Positions 52,587-61,113 of a DNA stretch of 64,000 nt are shown here, one piece after another. The notes beneath the pieces were generated by a model. It did not search any database. It had not been told where the DNA came from and saw nothing but the letters and a program-made list of their open reading frames with translations. Location of the stretch: assembly GCA_002692965.1 (NCBI GenBank), contig NZNC01000005.1:186001-250000 (forward strand). Reading direction: 5' to 3'. How positions within the stretch are numbered: the stretch's first letter is position 1; each line of letters begins with the position of its first letter. Source of the DNA: Haliea sp. Its GTDB lineage: Bacteria > Pseudomonadota > Gammaproteobacteria > Pseudomonadales > Halieaceae. A program made the translations under genes and the position numbers.

Positions 52587-53603
52587 ATGAAACGTCACGC
52601 CAAGTCCCCCGCCGGGCGCTCTGGGCCCAGGCAACGCAAGGCCCCGGAGGGGGCCCCGCAATCCGCCCCGGAAGCGACCGCCGTGCGCCAGCTCACCGTG
52701 GGCGAGGATGCGGAAGGTCAGCGCCTGGACAACTACCTGGTGAAGGTCCTCAAGGGTGTGCCTCGCACCCGTATCTACCGGGGCCTGCGCAAGGGCGAAT
52801 TCCGGGTCAACCGCGGCCGGGTGAAAGCCGACTACCGCCTGGCGCAGGGCGATGTGCTGCGCATCCCGCCCCTGCATCAGCCGCCGCCGGGGGCGCCGCC
52901 GGTGGTGTCCGACGCCCGCGCGGAGCAGCTGCGCGCGCGCATCGTCTACGAGGATGCCGGGTTGCTGGTGGTGAACAAGCCCTCCGGCCTGGCCGTGCAC
53001 GGCGGCAGTGGCCTCAACTACGGCTTGATCGAGTGCCTGCGTCAGTTGCGCCCGGAGGATCGCTATCTGGAGCTGGTGCATCGACTTGACCGGGATACCT
53101 CGGGTCTGATTCTGATCGCGCGCAAGCCCGCCGTGCTGCGGGAGCTGCACCGTCAGCTGCGCGGTGACGGGGTGGACAAACGCTACCTGGCCCTGGTGCC
53201 GGGCCGCTGGCCCCGGGGCTTGCGCCAGGTGGAGGCGCCGCTGGAGAAAAACCATCTCCAGTCCGGCGAGCGCATGGTGCGGGTCTCCCGGGAGGGGAAG
53301 CCCTCGCTGACCCGCTTTGCGGTGGTCGAGTCATTTGCCGAAGCCACCCTGGTCGAGGCTCGGCCGGTGACCGGGCGCACCCACCAGATCCGCGTGCACG
53401 CCCGTCACGCCGGGTTCCCGCTGCTGGGCGACGAAAAGTACCAGGACGAGCGGGGCGAGGCCCTGGCGCGCAGCCTGGGGCTGCGGCGCCTGTTCTTGCA
53501 TGCCGCCAGTCTGCGTTTCTCGCTGCCGGAAGTGGGCCGGATTGCCCTGCAGGCGCCCCTGGATGATGATCTCGAGCAAATTCTCGAAAAGCTCCGCAAG
53601 TAA
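52587..53603 (+). CDS. rluC: 23S rRNA pseudouridine synthase RluC
   Basis: A 338-residue enzyme with an S4 RNA-binding domain (about 45-95: GQRLDNYLVKVLKGVPRTRI) and the RluA-type catalytic domain with the nucleophile Asp in ELVHRLDRDTSGL and the GRTHQIRVH motif. RluC modifies positions 955, 2504 and 2580 in E. coli 23S rRNA. A divergent rne-rluC pair is the rule in gammaproteobacteria. ATG 52587 follows GGGAGAG; a longer frame lacks homology. Confidence 0.95.
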   Translation: MKRHAKSPAGRSGPRQRKAPEGAPQSAPEATAVRQLTVGEDAEGQRLDNYLVKVLKGVPRTRIYRGLRKGEFRVNRGRVKADYRLAQGDVLRIPPLHQPPPGAPPVVSDARAEQLRARIVYEDAGLLVVNKPSGLAVHGGSGLNYGLIECLRQLRPEDRYLELVHRLDRDTSGLILIARKPAVLRELHRQLRGDGVDKRYLALVPGRWPRGLRQVEAPLEKNHLQSGERMVRVSREGKPSLTRFAVVESFAEATLVEARPVTGRTHQIRVHARHAGFPLLGDEKYQDERGEALARSLGLRRLFLHAASLRFSLPEVGRIALQAPLDDDLEQILEKLRK

Positions 53604-53609
53604 TTAATT

Positions 53610-54269
53610 ATGTTGGTTATATTTGATTGGGATGGGACGCTTTGCGACTCCCTGGGGCAGATTGTCGCGGCGATGCAGGCAGCGGCCCGGAAATGTGCGC
53701 TGCCGGTACCTTCGGAGGCCGCCGTCCGGCACATCGTCGGGCTGGGATTGCCCCAGGCCGTGGCGGTGCTCTACCCGGAACACGGCGAGCGGGACCGGGA
53801 GGCGCTGGCAGCGGCCTATTCGACCTGCTACGTGGCGGCCGATCCCGGTCCGGCGCGGCTCTACGGGGGCGCGCTCGAGCTACTCGAGGCCCTGCGCGGG
53901 AGCGGGTGTGAGCTGGCCATTGCCACCGGCAAGACTCGCCGCGGACTCGATCGGGTGCTGGCGGGGCTGGGCATGCAGGGCTACTTCGAGAGCACCCGCT
54001 GTGCCGATGAAACCGCCTCCAAGCCGGATCCGCGGATGCTTTCAGAAATCCTTCGCGAGCGGCGCCGGCCGCGGGAGCAGGCGCTGATGGTGGGCGATTC
54101 GATCTACGATCTGGACATGGCGCGCCGCCTGGGCATGGCCTCGGTGGGGATCAGCCACGGGGTGCACGACCACGCGGCTCTCGGGGCCCACCATCCGGTG
54201 GCGATTGTCGACCGGCTGTCCGAGCTGGAAGCGGTGGTGGCGGGGCTGGCTCAGTCGAGAACCGCGTGA
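53610..54269 (+). CDS. HAD-superfamily phosphatase, phosphoglycolate phosphatase-like
   Basis: A 219-residue HAD-IA hydrolase. Motif I is FDWDGTL with both Asp residues, motif II is in AIATGKT, motif III Lys in ASKPDPRML, and motif IV is MVGDSIYDLDMA. The cap of about 60 residues resembles Gph. The gene follows rluC by 6 bases, as in Pseudomonas. The true substrate is not known. Its 3' end overlaps the convergent maf gene by 19 bases. Confidence 0.92.
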   Translation: MLVIFDWDGTLCDSLGQIVAAMQAAARKCALPVPSEAAVRHIVGLGLPQAVAVLYPEHGERDREALAAAYSTCYVAADPGPARLYGGALELLEALRGSGCELAIATGKTRRGLDRVLAGLGMQGYFESTRCADETASKPDPRMLSEILRERRRPREQALMVGDSIYDLDMARRLGMASVGISHGVHDHAALGAHHPVAIVDRLSELEAVVAGLAQSRTA

Positions 54270-54835
54270 CCGGCCTCCTGTAGCAGGGCGCACAGGGCGA
54301 TCAGGGGCAGGCCCTCGAGGCTGGTGGGGTCGTCGCCCTCCAGGCGCTGGAACAGGGCGCTGCCCAGGCCCTCGCACTTGAAGCTGCCGGCGCAGTCCCA
54401 GGGGGCCTCCCGGGCCAGGTAGCGTTCGATTTCGCCGTCGCTCAGCGAGCGGAAGTGCACCCGGAAGGGCACCACCACCGCCCGATCAAAAGCCGGCGTC
54501 CGGCGGGCCAGGGCCAGGCCGGTGTGGAATGCCACGCTGCGGCCGCTGCTGGCCCGCAGTTGCTCCCGGGCGCGCGGGTAGGCGCCGGGCTTGCCCAACA
54601 GCTGGCCGTCGAGGCAGGCCACCTGGTCACTGCCAATGACCAGGGCCTCCGGGAAACGGTCTGCGACCACGCGGGCCTTGGCCCGGGCCAGGCGCAGGGC
54701 GAGTTGCTCTGCCGACTCCCCCGGCAGGGGGCTCTCGTCGACCTCCGGGGCCACGCAGCGGAAGGGCAGCTGCAGGCGCTCCAGCAGGGCGCGCCGATAG
54801 GGGGAGGTGGAGGCGAGAATGAGCGTTTCGGGCAC
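54251..54835 (-). CDS. Maf-like nucleotide pyrophosphatase (YceF type)
   Basis: A 194-residue protein of the Maf/HAM1 fold that hydrolyses modified or canonical nucleoside triphosphates; the YceF subgroup acts on m7GTP. Visible motifs are LILASTSPYRRALLERL, EVDESPLPGE and VIGSDQVACLDGQLLGKP. GTG 54835 follows AGGA and matches where the family starts; the frame is open 35 codons upstream, which would run across the yceD promoter. It is divergent from yceD, the usual maf-yceD-rpmF arrangement. Confidence 0.9.
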   Translation of the reverse strand: MPETLILASTSPYRRALLERLQLPFRCVAPEVDESPLPGESAEQLALRLARAKARVVADRFPEALVIGSDQVACLDGQLLGKPGAYPRAREQLRASSGRSVAFHTGLALARRTPAFDRAVVVPFRVHFRSLSDGEIERYLAREAPWDCAGSFKCEGLGSALFQRLEGDDPTSLEGLPLIALCALLQEAGHAVLD

Positions 54836-54890
54836 GGATTTTCCTGTTTTGTGAAGGATTTCCTGAACTGGTTGTATTCTATCGTTTTTT

Positions 54891-54919
54891 TTGACAAAGC
54901 GTGAAAGCGCGCCTATGAT
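54891..54919 (+). promoter_or_regulatory. consensus promoter of the yceD-rpmF-fab operon
   Basis: A perfect -35 TTGACA (54891-54896) is 17 bases from -10 TATGAT (54914-54919). The expected transcript start (54925-54927) is 1-3 bases before the yceD ATG at 54928, leaving no room for a Shine-Dalgarno site. Confidence 0.88.
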
Positions 54920-54927
54920 GCGCGCCC

Positions 54928-55479
54928 ATGTTGAATGCACCCCTTCCCGGCACGCTGGATGTGCGCAAGGCCGCGTCGCGCGGCGTGACGGTTCAGGGCA
55001 GCCTGCAGCCGCGCGACCTGCCGCGGTTTCGCGAGCTGCTGGCGGGCGACGACGGAGAGATCCAGGCCAGTCTCGATTTATACCGGGACGAAGAGGGTCG
55101 TTTCGTGCTGCACATTGTCATCGAGGCCCGGGTCTCGGTGACTTGTCAGCGTTGTCTGCGGCCCATGCCGCTGTCGCTCCGCAGTGACAGCGAGCTGGCG
55201 GTGGTCTGGACCGACGAGCAGGCGCGACACCTGCCGTCGCATCTGGACCCGCTGGTCCAGGGGGAAGAGGAGTGCGACCTGCGGGCGCTGGTGACGGAGG
55301 AGCTGATTCTGGCCCTGCCGGCCTTCAGCTACCACGAGCAGGCGGATTGCAACACGCTGCTGGCCGAGTATGCAGCGCCCACGGAGGCGGAGAAGGAAGC
55401 CGACGACGGGGCGGAAAAGCGGCCCAACCCTTTTGACATACTGGCGCAATTAAAGCGCGGCGATACACATCAGGAGTAA
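54928..55479 (+). CDS. yceD: YceD/DUF177 family protein
   Basis: A 183-residue protein linked to 23S rRNA and ribosome metabolism in bacteria and chloroplasts. The metal-binding-like CQRCLRPM and a second Cys near residue 153 are visible, as are LVTEELILALPAF and the C-terminal RPNPFDILAQLK, all conserved in the family. The N-terminus aligns with E. coli YceD (LPGTLDVRKAA against its LPLTLDPVRTAQ), which supports the ATG at 54928 despite the lack of a leader. Followed by rpmF after 3 bases. Confidence 0.94.
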   Translation: MLNAPLPGTLDVRKAASRGVTVQGSLQPRDLPRFRELLAGDDGEIQASLDLYRDEEGRFVLHIVIEARVSVTCQRCLRPMPLSLRSDSELAVVWTDEQARHLPSHLDPLVQGEEECDLRALVTEELILALPAFSYHEQADCNTLLAEYAAPTEAEKEADDGAEKRPNPFDILAQLKRGDTHQE

Positions 55480-55482
55480 CCC

Positions 55483-55665
55483 ATGGCAGTTCAACAGGAC
55501 AAGAAATCCCGGTCGCGCCGCGGCATGCGCCGTTCCCACGACGCCCTGACCGGCCCGACCCTCAGCGTCGACCAGACCAGCGGCGAGACCCATCGCCGTC
55601 ACCACGTCTCCGCCGACGGTTTCTATCGTGGCAAGAAAGTCGTCAGCACCGGTAGCGACGACTGA
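55483..55665 (+). CDS. rpmF: Large ribosomal subunit protein bL32
   Basis: A 60-residue basic ribosomal protein beginning [21 protein letters not shown], the bL32 signature. No zinc-binding Cys motif is present, as in E. coli L32. The ATG is preceded by AGGAG (55474). In most relatives plsX comes next; here fabD follows after 104 bases. Confidence 0.97.
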   Translation: MAVQQDKKSRSRRGMRRSHDALTGPTLSVDQTSGETHRRHHVSADGFYRGKKVVSTGSDD

Positions 55666-55716
55666 GACCGCCCGGCGCGCGAGAGCACGCCAGGCCGGTG
55701 ATTTGATACCATGCGC

Positions 55717-55738
55717 AACGGGAGCTTCGGCTCCCGTT
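55717..55738 (+). terminator. UUCG-capped hairpin between rpmF and fabD
   Basis: A perfect 9-bp stem (AACGGGAGC / GCTCCCGTT) is capped by the very stable TTCG tetraloop. Only TT from the stem follows, with no long T-run, so it may be an RNA processing or stabilising element or a weak terminator that separates ribosomal from fatty-acid expression. Confidence 0.5.
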
Positions 55739-55769
55739 CGTGTATCTGCAAGCTCCGGAGACTGATATT

Positions 55770-56741
55770 TTGACCACGCATTCTTCCAGTGCCTTTGTTT
55801 TCCCCGGGCAGGGTTCCCAGAAAGTCGGCATGCTGGCCGCCGCCGCGGAGGCCAGTCCGGTTGTCATCGAGACCTTTCGCGAAGCCAGCGACGCCCTCGG
55901 CTACGACGTCTGGGACCTGGTCCAGAACGGCCAGCAGGAGGCGCTCAACCTCACCGAAACCACCCAGCCGGTGCTGCTCACGGCGAGTGTTGCCCTGTGG
56001 CGCGCCTGGGTGGCCGCGGGCGGCCCGACTCCCGCGATCATGGCGGGCCACAGCCTGGGGGAATTCACCGCCCTGGTCTGTGCCGGCGCGCTGGACTTCG
56101 GCGACGCCGCCAGGCTGGTGCGCCAGCGCGGGGCCTTCATGCAGACGGCGGTACCCGTGGGCGAGGGCGCGATGGCGGCGGTGATCGGCCTGGATGACGA
56201 GCAGATCAATACCCTCTGTGCCGAGGTGCGCGACGCCGGCCGCGGTGAAGTCGCGGCGGTCAATTTCAACTCCCCGGGCCAGGTGGTGATCGCCGGTCAC
56301 GCTGCAGCAGTCGAGGCGGCGGGCGAAGCCCTCAAGGCCGCCGGTGCCAAGCGCATCATGCCGCTGCCGGTCAGCGCGCCTTTCCATACCGTTCTGATGA
56401 AGCCCGCCGGCGAACAGCTGGAGCAGGTGCTGGCGGATGTGCGCATCGCGACCCCGCTGGTCCCGGTGGTGCACAACGTGCATGCGCAGACCGAGGCGGA
56501 CCCCGAGCGTATCCGCGCGCTGCTGGTGGAACAGATCTACAGCCCGGTGCAGTGGACCCGCTGTGTGCAGACGATGGTAGACAGCGGCGTGCGCCAGGTG
56601 GTGGAATGCGGCCCGGGCAAGGTCCTCAGCGGTCTGAACCGGCGCATCGACAAGTCCCTGGAAAGTTTCAGCCTGGAGGAGCCGGAGGCGTTGCAGCAGG
56701 CGCTCGCCGCACTGGGCGGGCAGGAAGGAGTCAAGGCATGA
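55770..56741 (+). CDS. fabD: Malonyl-CoA:ACP transacylase
   Basis: FabD loads malonyl groups onto ACP. The 323-residue product starts SAFVFPGQGSQKVGML, has the catalytic nucleophile Ser95 in MAGHSLGEFT, and the second part VNFNSPGQVVIAG and PVSAPFHTVLM with the catalytic His. I chose TTG 55770 with GGAG at 55756; GTG 55740 is a possible longer start. It overlaps fabG by 4 bases. Confidence 0.95.
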   Translation: MTTHSSSAFVFPGQGSQKVGMLAAAAEASPVVIETFREASDALGYDVWDLVQNGQQEALNLTETTQPVLLTASVALWRAWVAAGGPTPAIMAGHSLGEFTALVCAGALDFGDAARLVRQRGAFMQTAVPVGEGAMAAVIGLDDEQINTLCAEVRDAGRGEVAAVNFNSPGQVVIAGHAAAVEAAGEALKAAGAKRIMPLPVSAPFHTVLMKPAGEQLEQVLADVRIATPLVPVVHNVHAQTEADPERIRALLVEQIYSPVQWTRCVQTMVDSGVRQVVECGPGKVLSGLNRRIDKSLESFSLEEPEALQQALAALGGQEGVKA

Positions 56742-57481
56742 GTCAAACGGACAAGGTTGCACTGGTCACCGGCGCCACCCGCGGCATCGGGCGCGCGATC
56801 GCCGAAGCCCTGGCGGAGGCCGGGTTTACCGTGGTCGGCACGGCCACCACGGAGAGCGGTGCGGAAGCCATCACCGAGTATCTGAAGGCGGGCAACTGGC
56901 CGGGTGCCGGGCTGACCCTGGACGTGGCGGATGCCGCGGCCGTGGACGAGACCATCAAGGGTATCTCCGAGCGCTTCGGTACCCCGCTGGTGCTGGTCAA
57001 CAACGCGGGCATCACCCGCGACAACATTCTCATGCGCATGAAGCCCGACGAATGGCAGGCGGTACTGGATACCAACCTGTCTTCCCTCTATCGTGTGTCC
57101 AAGGCCTGCCTGCGGGGCATGACCAAGGCGCGCTGGGGGCGTATCGTCAACATCACCTCGGTGGTCGGGGCGATGGGCAACATCGGGCAGAGCAACTACG
57201 CGGCCTCCAAGGCCGGCGCCGAGGGTTTCTCCCGGGCGCTGGCCCGCGAGCTGGGCTCGCGCTCGGTTACCGTGAACTGCGTGGCTCCCGGGTTTATCGA
57301 CACCGACATGACCCGCGACCTGCCGGAGGCACAGCGGGAGAGCTTGCTGTCCCAGATACCCCTGGGGCGCTTGGGTGAGGCTCGGGAGATCGCCGCCCTG
57401 GTGGCGTTCCTGTGCAGCGAACAGGCCGGGTATATCACCGGCGAGACCATTCACGTCAACGGTGGCATGAATATGGCATGA
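56738..57481 (+). CDS. fabG: 3-oxoacyl-ACP reductase
   Basis: A 247-residue NADPH-dependent short-chain reductase. The Rossmann motif is TGATRGIG, the catalytic residues are Ser141, Tyr154 and Lys158 (SNYAASK), and GITRDNILMRM is the FabG-type segment. The start is an ATGA overlap with fabD. E. coli FabG has 244 residues. Confidence 0.97.
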   Translation: MSQTDKVALVTGATRGIGRAIAEALAEAGFTVVGTATTESGAEAITEYLKAGNWPGAGLTLDVADAAAVDETIKGISERFGTPLVLVNNAGITRDNILMRMKPDEWQAVLDTNLSSLYRVSKACLRGMTKARWGRIVNITSVVGAMGNIGQSNYAASKAGAEGFSRALARELGSRSVTVNCVAPGFIDTDMTRDLPEAQRESLLSQIPLGRLGEAREIAALVAFLCSEQAGYITGETIHVNGGMNMA

Positions 57482-57512
57482 CCCGGTAAGCGGCCGCGGG
57501 CAAAAAAAGTTA

Positions 57513-57536
57513 TTACTCGGTCCCAAAACCGAGTAA
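57513..57536. promoter_or_regulatory. palindromic operator-like element in the acpP promoter
   Basis: TTACTCGG (57513-57520) and CCGAGTAA (57529-57536) form a perfect 8-bp inverted repeat with an 8-base spacer. The right arm overlaps a probable -10 TAAAAT (57534-57539), and the left arm overlaps the -35 position (TATTAC, 57511-57516). A regulator bound here would block acpP transcription. Confidence 0.5.
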
Positions 57537-57602
57537 AATGCGCGCTCGGGCCGGGTGACCAGGTTTGAAAAAAGCACTGAAATATCAGGAGTGACCAACA
57601 AG

Positions 57603-57839
57603 ATGAGCAGCATCGAAGAACGCGTTAAGAAGATCGTCGCAGAGCAGCTTGGCGTGAAGGAAGAAGAAGTCTCCACGGAAGCCTCTTTTGTCGAGGACCT
57701 CGGCGCAGACTCCCTGGATACGGTTGAGCTGGTGATGGCCCTGGAGGAGGAATTCGAAACCGAAATCCCCGATGAGGAAGCCGAGAAAATCACCACCGTG
57801 AAACTGGCGATCGATTACATCAAAGATAACCTCGCCTGA
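57603..57839 (+). CDS. acpP: Acyl carrier protein
   Basis: A 78-residue acidic four-helix protein. Ser37 in [10 protein letters not shown] carries the phosphopantetheine arm. Sequence and length are nearly the E. coli AcpP type. ATG 57603 follows CAGGAGTGACC. It has its own likely promoter at 57511-57539 and is followed by a terminator, consistent with higher expression than the flanking fab genes. Confidence 0.98.
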   Translation: MSSIEERVKKIVAEQLGVKEEEVSTEASFVEDLGADSLDTVELVMALEEEFETEIPDEEAEKITTVKLAIDYIKDNLA

Positions 57840-57865
57840 GTTCATCCTGCTCATAGCAGTACCCG

Positions 57866-57906
57866 GAAAGCCGTTTCATACTAGTCTGGAGCGGCTTTTC
57901 TTTTTT
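57866..57906 (+). terminator. terminator/attenuator between acpP and fabF
   Basis: GAAAGCCG pairs with CGGCTTTT around an 18-base loop that can form a few extra wobble pairs, and is followed by CTTTTTT to 57906. It would reduce transcription into fabF after the highly expressed acpP. Confidence 0.8.
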
Positions 57907-57944
57907 GGGGCCACCCCGAATCTGGTTTGCAAGGAGTACGCGCC

Positions 57945-59186
57945 GTGAAAGGCAGACGCGTTGTAGTCACGGGCCTGGGCATGGTGACGCCGGTAGGGCT
58001 CACCGTGGCGGAAACCTGGGAAAACATTCTCGCCGGCAAGAGTGGTGCGGCACCCATCGAGGCCTTCGATGTTTCCGCCTACAGCACCCGCTTCAGTGCC
58101 AGTGTGCGCAATTTCGATATCGAGCCCTATTTCAGTGCCAAGGACGCCCGCAAGATGGACGTCTTTGTGCAGTACGGCATGGCCGCCGGGATCCAGGCGA
58201 TGCAGGATGCCGGGCTGGAAATCAGCGAGGAGATGGCGCCCCGCGCCGGCGCCGCGATTGGTTCCGGCATCGGCGGCATCGGGCAGATCGAGAAAAACAG
58301 CGAAATCGTGGCCAATTCGGGTCCGCGCAAGATTTCTCCCTTTTTCGTGCCGGGCTCGATCATCAACATGATCGCCGGCAATCTCTCCATGCGCTACAAC
58401 CTGCAGGGTCCCAACCTCGCCATCGTCACCGCCTGTACCAGTGGTACCCACAACATCGGCCTGGGTGCGCGGCTGATCGCCCAGGGCGACGCCGATATCA
58501 TGCTGGTGGGCGGTGCGGAGATGGCCACCACCCCGGTGGGCTTGGGCGGTTTTGCCGCGGCCCGCGCCCTGTCCACCCGCAACGATGACCCCGAGGCCGC
58601 CTCGCGGCCCTGGGACCGCGACCGCGACGGTTTCGTCCTCGGTGACGGCGCCGGTGTCATGGTGCTGGAGGAATACGAGGCGGCCCGCGCCCGCGGCGCC
58701 AGGATTTATGCCGAGCTCACCGGTTTTGGCATGAGTGGCGACGCCTACCACATGACCCTGCCGCCAGAGGATGGCCGCGGCGCCGCGGCAGCCATGCGCA
58801 ACGCCCTGCTGGACGCCGCCATGGATCCGGCGGCGGTGGACTACATCAACGCCCACGGCACCTCGACCAATGCGGGTGACGTGGCCGAGAGCCGCGCCAT
58901 CGAGTCGGTACTGGGCAGTGCCGCCGGCAATGTCGCGGTCAGCTCCACCAAGTCGATGATCGGTCACCTGCTGGGGGCCGCCGGGGCGGTGGAGGCGATC
59001 TTCTCCGTGCTGGCCCTGCGCGATCAGGTGGCGCCGCCGACCATCAACCTGGACAACCCCGGCGAGGGCTGCACGCTCAACTACGTTCCCCACACCGCCC
59101 AGGAGCGCCGGATTCGCCACGCGCTGTCCAACTCCTTCGGTTTCGGTGGCACCAACGGGTCGCTGCTGTTCAGCCAGCTGGATTGA
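57945..59186 (+). CDS. fabF: 3-oxoacyl-ACP synthase II
   Basis: FabF elongates acyl chains by condensing them with malonyl-ACP. The 413-residue product equals the E. coli length; the Cys-His-His triad is Cys164 in [12 protein letters not shown], the His in [11 protein letters not shown] and the His in [13 protein letters not shown] 57945 follows AAGGAG by 8 bases. In the absence of fabH in the cluster, initiation must use a ketosynthase encoded elsewhere. Confidence 0.97.
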   Translation: MKGRRVVVTGLGMVTPVGLTVAETWENILAGKSGAAPIEAFDVSAYSTRFSASVRNFDIEPYFSAKDARKMDVFVQYGMAAGIQAMQDAGLEISEEMAPRAGAAIGSGIGGIGQIEKNSEIVANSGPRKISPFFVPGSIINMIAGNLSMRYNLQGPNLAIVTACTSGTHNIGLGARLIAQGDADIMLVGGAEMATTPVGLGGFAAARALSTRNDDPEAASRPWDRDRDGFVLGDGAGVMVLEEYEAARARGARIYAELTGFGMSGDAYHMTLPPEDGRGAAAAMRNALLDAAMDPAAVDYINAHGTSTNAGDVAESRAIESVLGSAAGNVAVSSTKSMIGHLLGAAGAVEAIFSVLALRDQVAPPTINLDNPGEGCTLNYVPHTAQERRIRHALSNSFGFGGTNGSLLFSQLD

Positions 59187-59203
59187 GGCCGGGGAGGGCG
59201 CGG

Positions 59204-60040
59204 GTGCCGGAAACCGCCTACTGGGTTGACGGCGAGCGGGCGGCGGCACTGCCGCTGCCCGACCGCGGCCTGTTCTATGGCGACGGGCTGTTCGAGACCC
59301 TGCTGGTGGTCTCCGGTCGCCCCCTGCTCCAGGGGCTGCACTGGCAGCGCCTGCAGCGGGGTATGGCTCGCCTGGGCTTTCCCGAGCACAGCCTGCCTGC
59401 CCTGGAGGCCCAGTTGCTGGCGGCTTGCGAGGGCAGTGCCGCGGAGGGCTGGCACCGCCTGCGCCTCACCGTGACGCGCGGTGGCGGCGAGCCCGGCTAC
59501 GCGCCTGCGGAGCCCGCGCAGCTGCGCTGCATCATCAGTTGCCAGCCCCTGGCCCGCGACCCGCGGATTCCCCTGCCCGCCGCCGAACTGGAGGTGGCCG
59601 AGCTGAGCTGGGGCAGCCAGCCGGCTCTGGCCGGCATCAAGCACCTCAACCGCCTGGAGCAGGTCCTCGCCGCACGCGAGGCCCGCGAGCGCGGCTGCGA
59701 CGACCTGGTGGTGCTGGGGCAGGGGGGCGACGTGATATCCACCACCAGCGCCAATCTTTTCCTGGTCCGCGACCGCTGGCTGCTCACGCCAACCCTGGAG
59801 CAGGCCGGCATCGCCGGCACCCGTCGTCAACTGATTCTCGAGGAGCTGGGAGAGGCCTGTGGCTTGCAGGCAGAGCCGGTGGCCCTGGGGCCAGCCGACC
59901 TCGCGGCAGCCGATGAGCTGTTTCTCTGCAATGCGGTGATCGGGCTGCGGGCGGTATCGCGACTGGCGGAACGCCGCTGGGACGACTGGCCAGTGACCCG
60001 GCAACTGCAGGCAGCCTACGCGGAACGCCTGGATCGATGA
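59204..60040 (+). CDS. pabC: Aminodeoxychorismate lyase
   Basis: PabC is a fold-type IV PLP enzyme that makes p-aminobenzoate for folate. The 278-residue product contains GLFYGDGLFET and the PLP Lys in IKHLNRLEQVLA, and STTSANLFLV. GTG 59204 has GGGGAGG upstream; a TTG at 59183 overlapping the fabF stop would add 7 residues. It overlaps mltG by 4 bases, the usual fabF-pabC-mltG order. Confidence 0.93.
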   Translation: MPETAYWVDGERAAALPLPDRGLFYGDGLFETLLVVSGRPLLQGLHWQRLQRGMARLGFPEHSLPALEAQLLAACEGSAAEGWHRLRLTVTRGGGEPGYAPAEPAQLRCIISCQPLARDPRIPLPAAELEVAELSWGSQPALAGIKHLNRLEQVLAAREARERGCDDLVVLGQGGDVISTTSANLFLVRDRWLLTPTLEQAGIAGTRRQLILEELGEACGLQAEPVALGPADLAAADELFLCNAVIGLRAVSRLAERRWDDWPVTRQLQAAYAERLDR

Positions 60041-61092
60041 ACCCGCTTTTCCGCCGCCTGCTGCGGGTCGCGCTGGTCCTGGCGCTGGCTGCGATGCTGG
60101 CGGCCGCCCTGCTGTTGATCTGGCTTGACCGGCGCCTGGATGCGCCGCTTCCCCTGCCCGAGGACGGCGCGCTGTTTGTGATCGAGCAGGGCGAGAGCCT
60201 GGCCGCGATCAGCCGTCGGCTGCAGGCGACCGGCTGGCTGCCGCAACCCTGGCTGCTGCGGGCCTGGGGGCGCTTCAGCGGCGATGATGCGCGTATCCGC
60301 CACGGCGAGTACCGCCTGCGCCCGGGCCTGTCGGTGCGCGAGCTGTTGGCGCTGCTGGCCAGCGGGCGTGTGGTGCAGTACCAGGTGACCCTGCCCGAGG
60401 GCATCACCCTGGTCCAGGCCCTGCAGCGCCTGGCGGCGGCCCCGGCACTGCGGGTCGTGCTCAGCGGCCCGGAGGACCCGGCCCTGCTCGCGCTGGTGGC
60501 GCCCCACACGGCGGCCGAGGGGCTGTTTCTGCCGGAGACCTGGCGCTACGAGCGCGGCGACAGCGATCTGCAGATCCTGGCGCGGGCGCACCGCGCGCTG
60601 GAGGATGAGCTGGCCCGGGCCTGGGCGGGGCGCGCCGAGGGCCTGCCCCTGGAAAGCCCCTATGAGGCGCTGATCCTGGCCTCGATCATCGAGCGCGAAA
60701 CCGGCGTGCCGGCGGAGCGGGGCGAGATTGCCGGGGTTTTCGTGCGTCGCCTGCAGCGGGGCATGCGCCTGCAGACGGACCCGACCATCATCTACGGACT
60801 GGGGGAGGGCTTCGACGGCAATCTGCGTCGCAGTCACCTCGAGGATGCCGGCAACCGCTACAACACCTATCGCCACCACGGCCTGCCGCCGACACCCATC
60901 GCCCTGCCGGGACGCGCCGCCATTCGCGCCGCCCTGCAACCGGCGGCGGGGGACTCGCTCTACTTCGTGGCCCGGGGCGACGGCAGTCATGTCTTCAGCA
61001 GCACCCTTGAAGCCCATCGCCGGGCCGTGCGTAAATACCAGCTTTCGCGTCGCGAGGACTACCGTTCCTCGCCGCCCCCGTCCAGCCAGTAA
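60037..61092 (+). CDS. mltG: Endolytic transglycosylase MltG
   Basis: MltG cleaves nascent glycan strands and sets their length. The 351-residue product has one N-terminal membrane helix (LALAAMLAAALLLIWL), a LysM-like region (LFVIEQGESLAAISRRL) and the YceG domain with ASIIERETGVPAER (catalytic Glu) and LQTDPTIIYGLG. It lies between pabC and tmk as in E. coli. Confidence 0.95.
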   Translation: MNPLFRRLLRVALVLALAAMLAAALLLIWLDRRLDAPLPLPEDGALFVIEQGESLAAISRRLQATGWLPQPWLLRAWGRFSGDDARIRHGEYRLRPGLSVRELLALLASGRVVQYQVTLPEGITLVQALQRLAAAPALRVVLSGPEDPALLALVAPHTAAEGLFLPETWRYERGDSDLQILARAHRALEDELARAWAGRAEGLPLESPYEALILASIIERETGVPAERGEIAGVFVRRLQRGMRLQTDPTIIYGLGEGFDGNLRRSHLEDAGNRYNTYRHHGLPPTPIALPGRAAIRAALQPAAGDSLYFVARGDGSHVFSSTLEAHRRAVRKYQLSRREDYRSSPPPSSQ

Positions 61093-61113
61093 CACAGCAA
61101 GCAAGGGAGTCGC

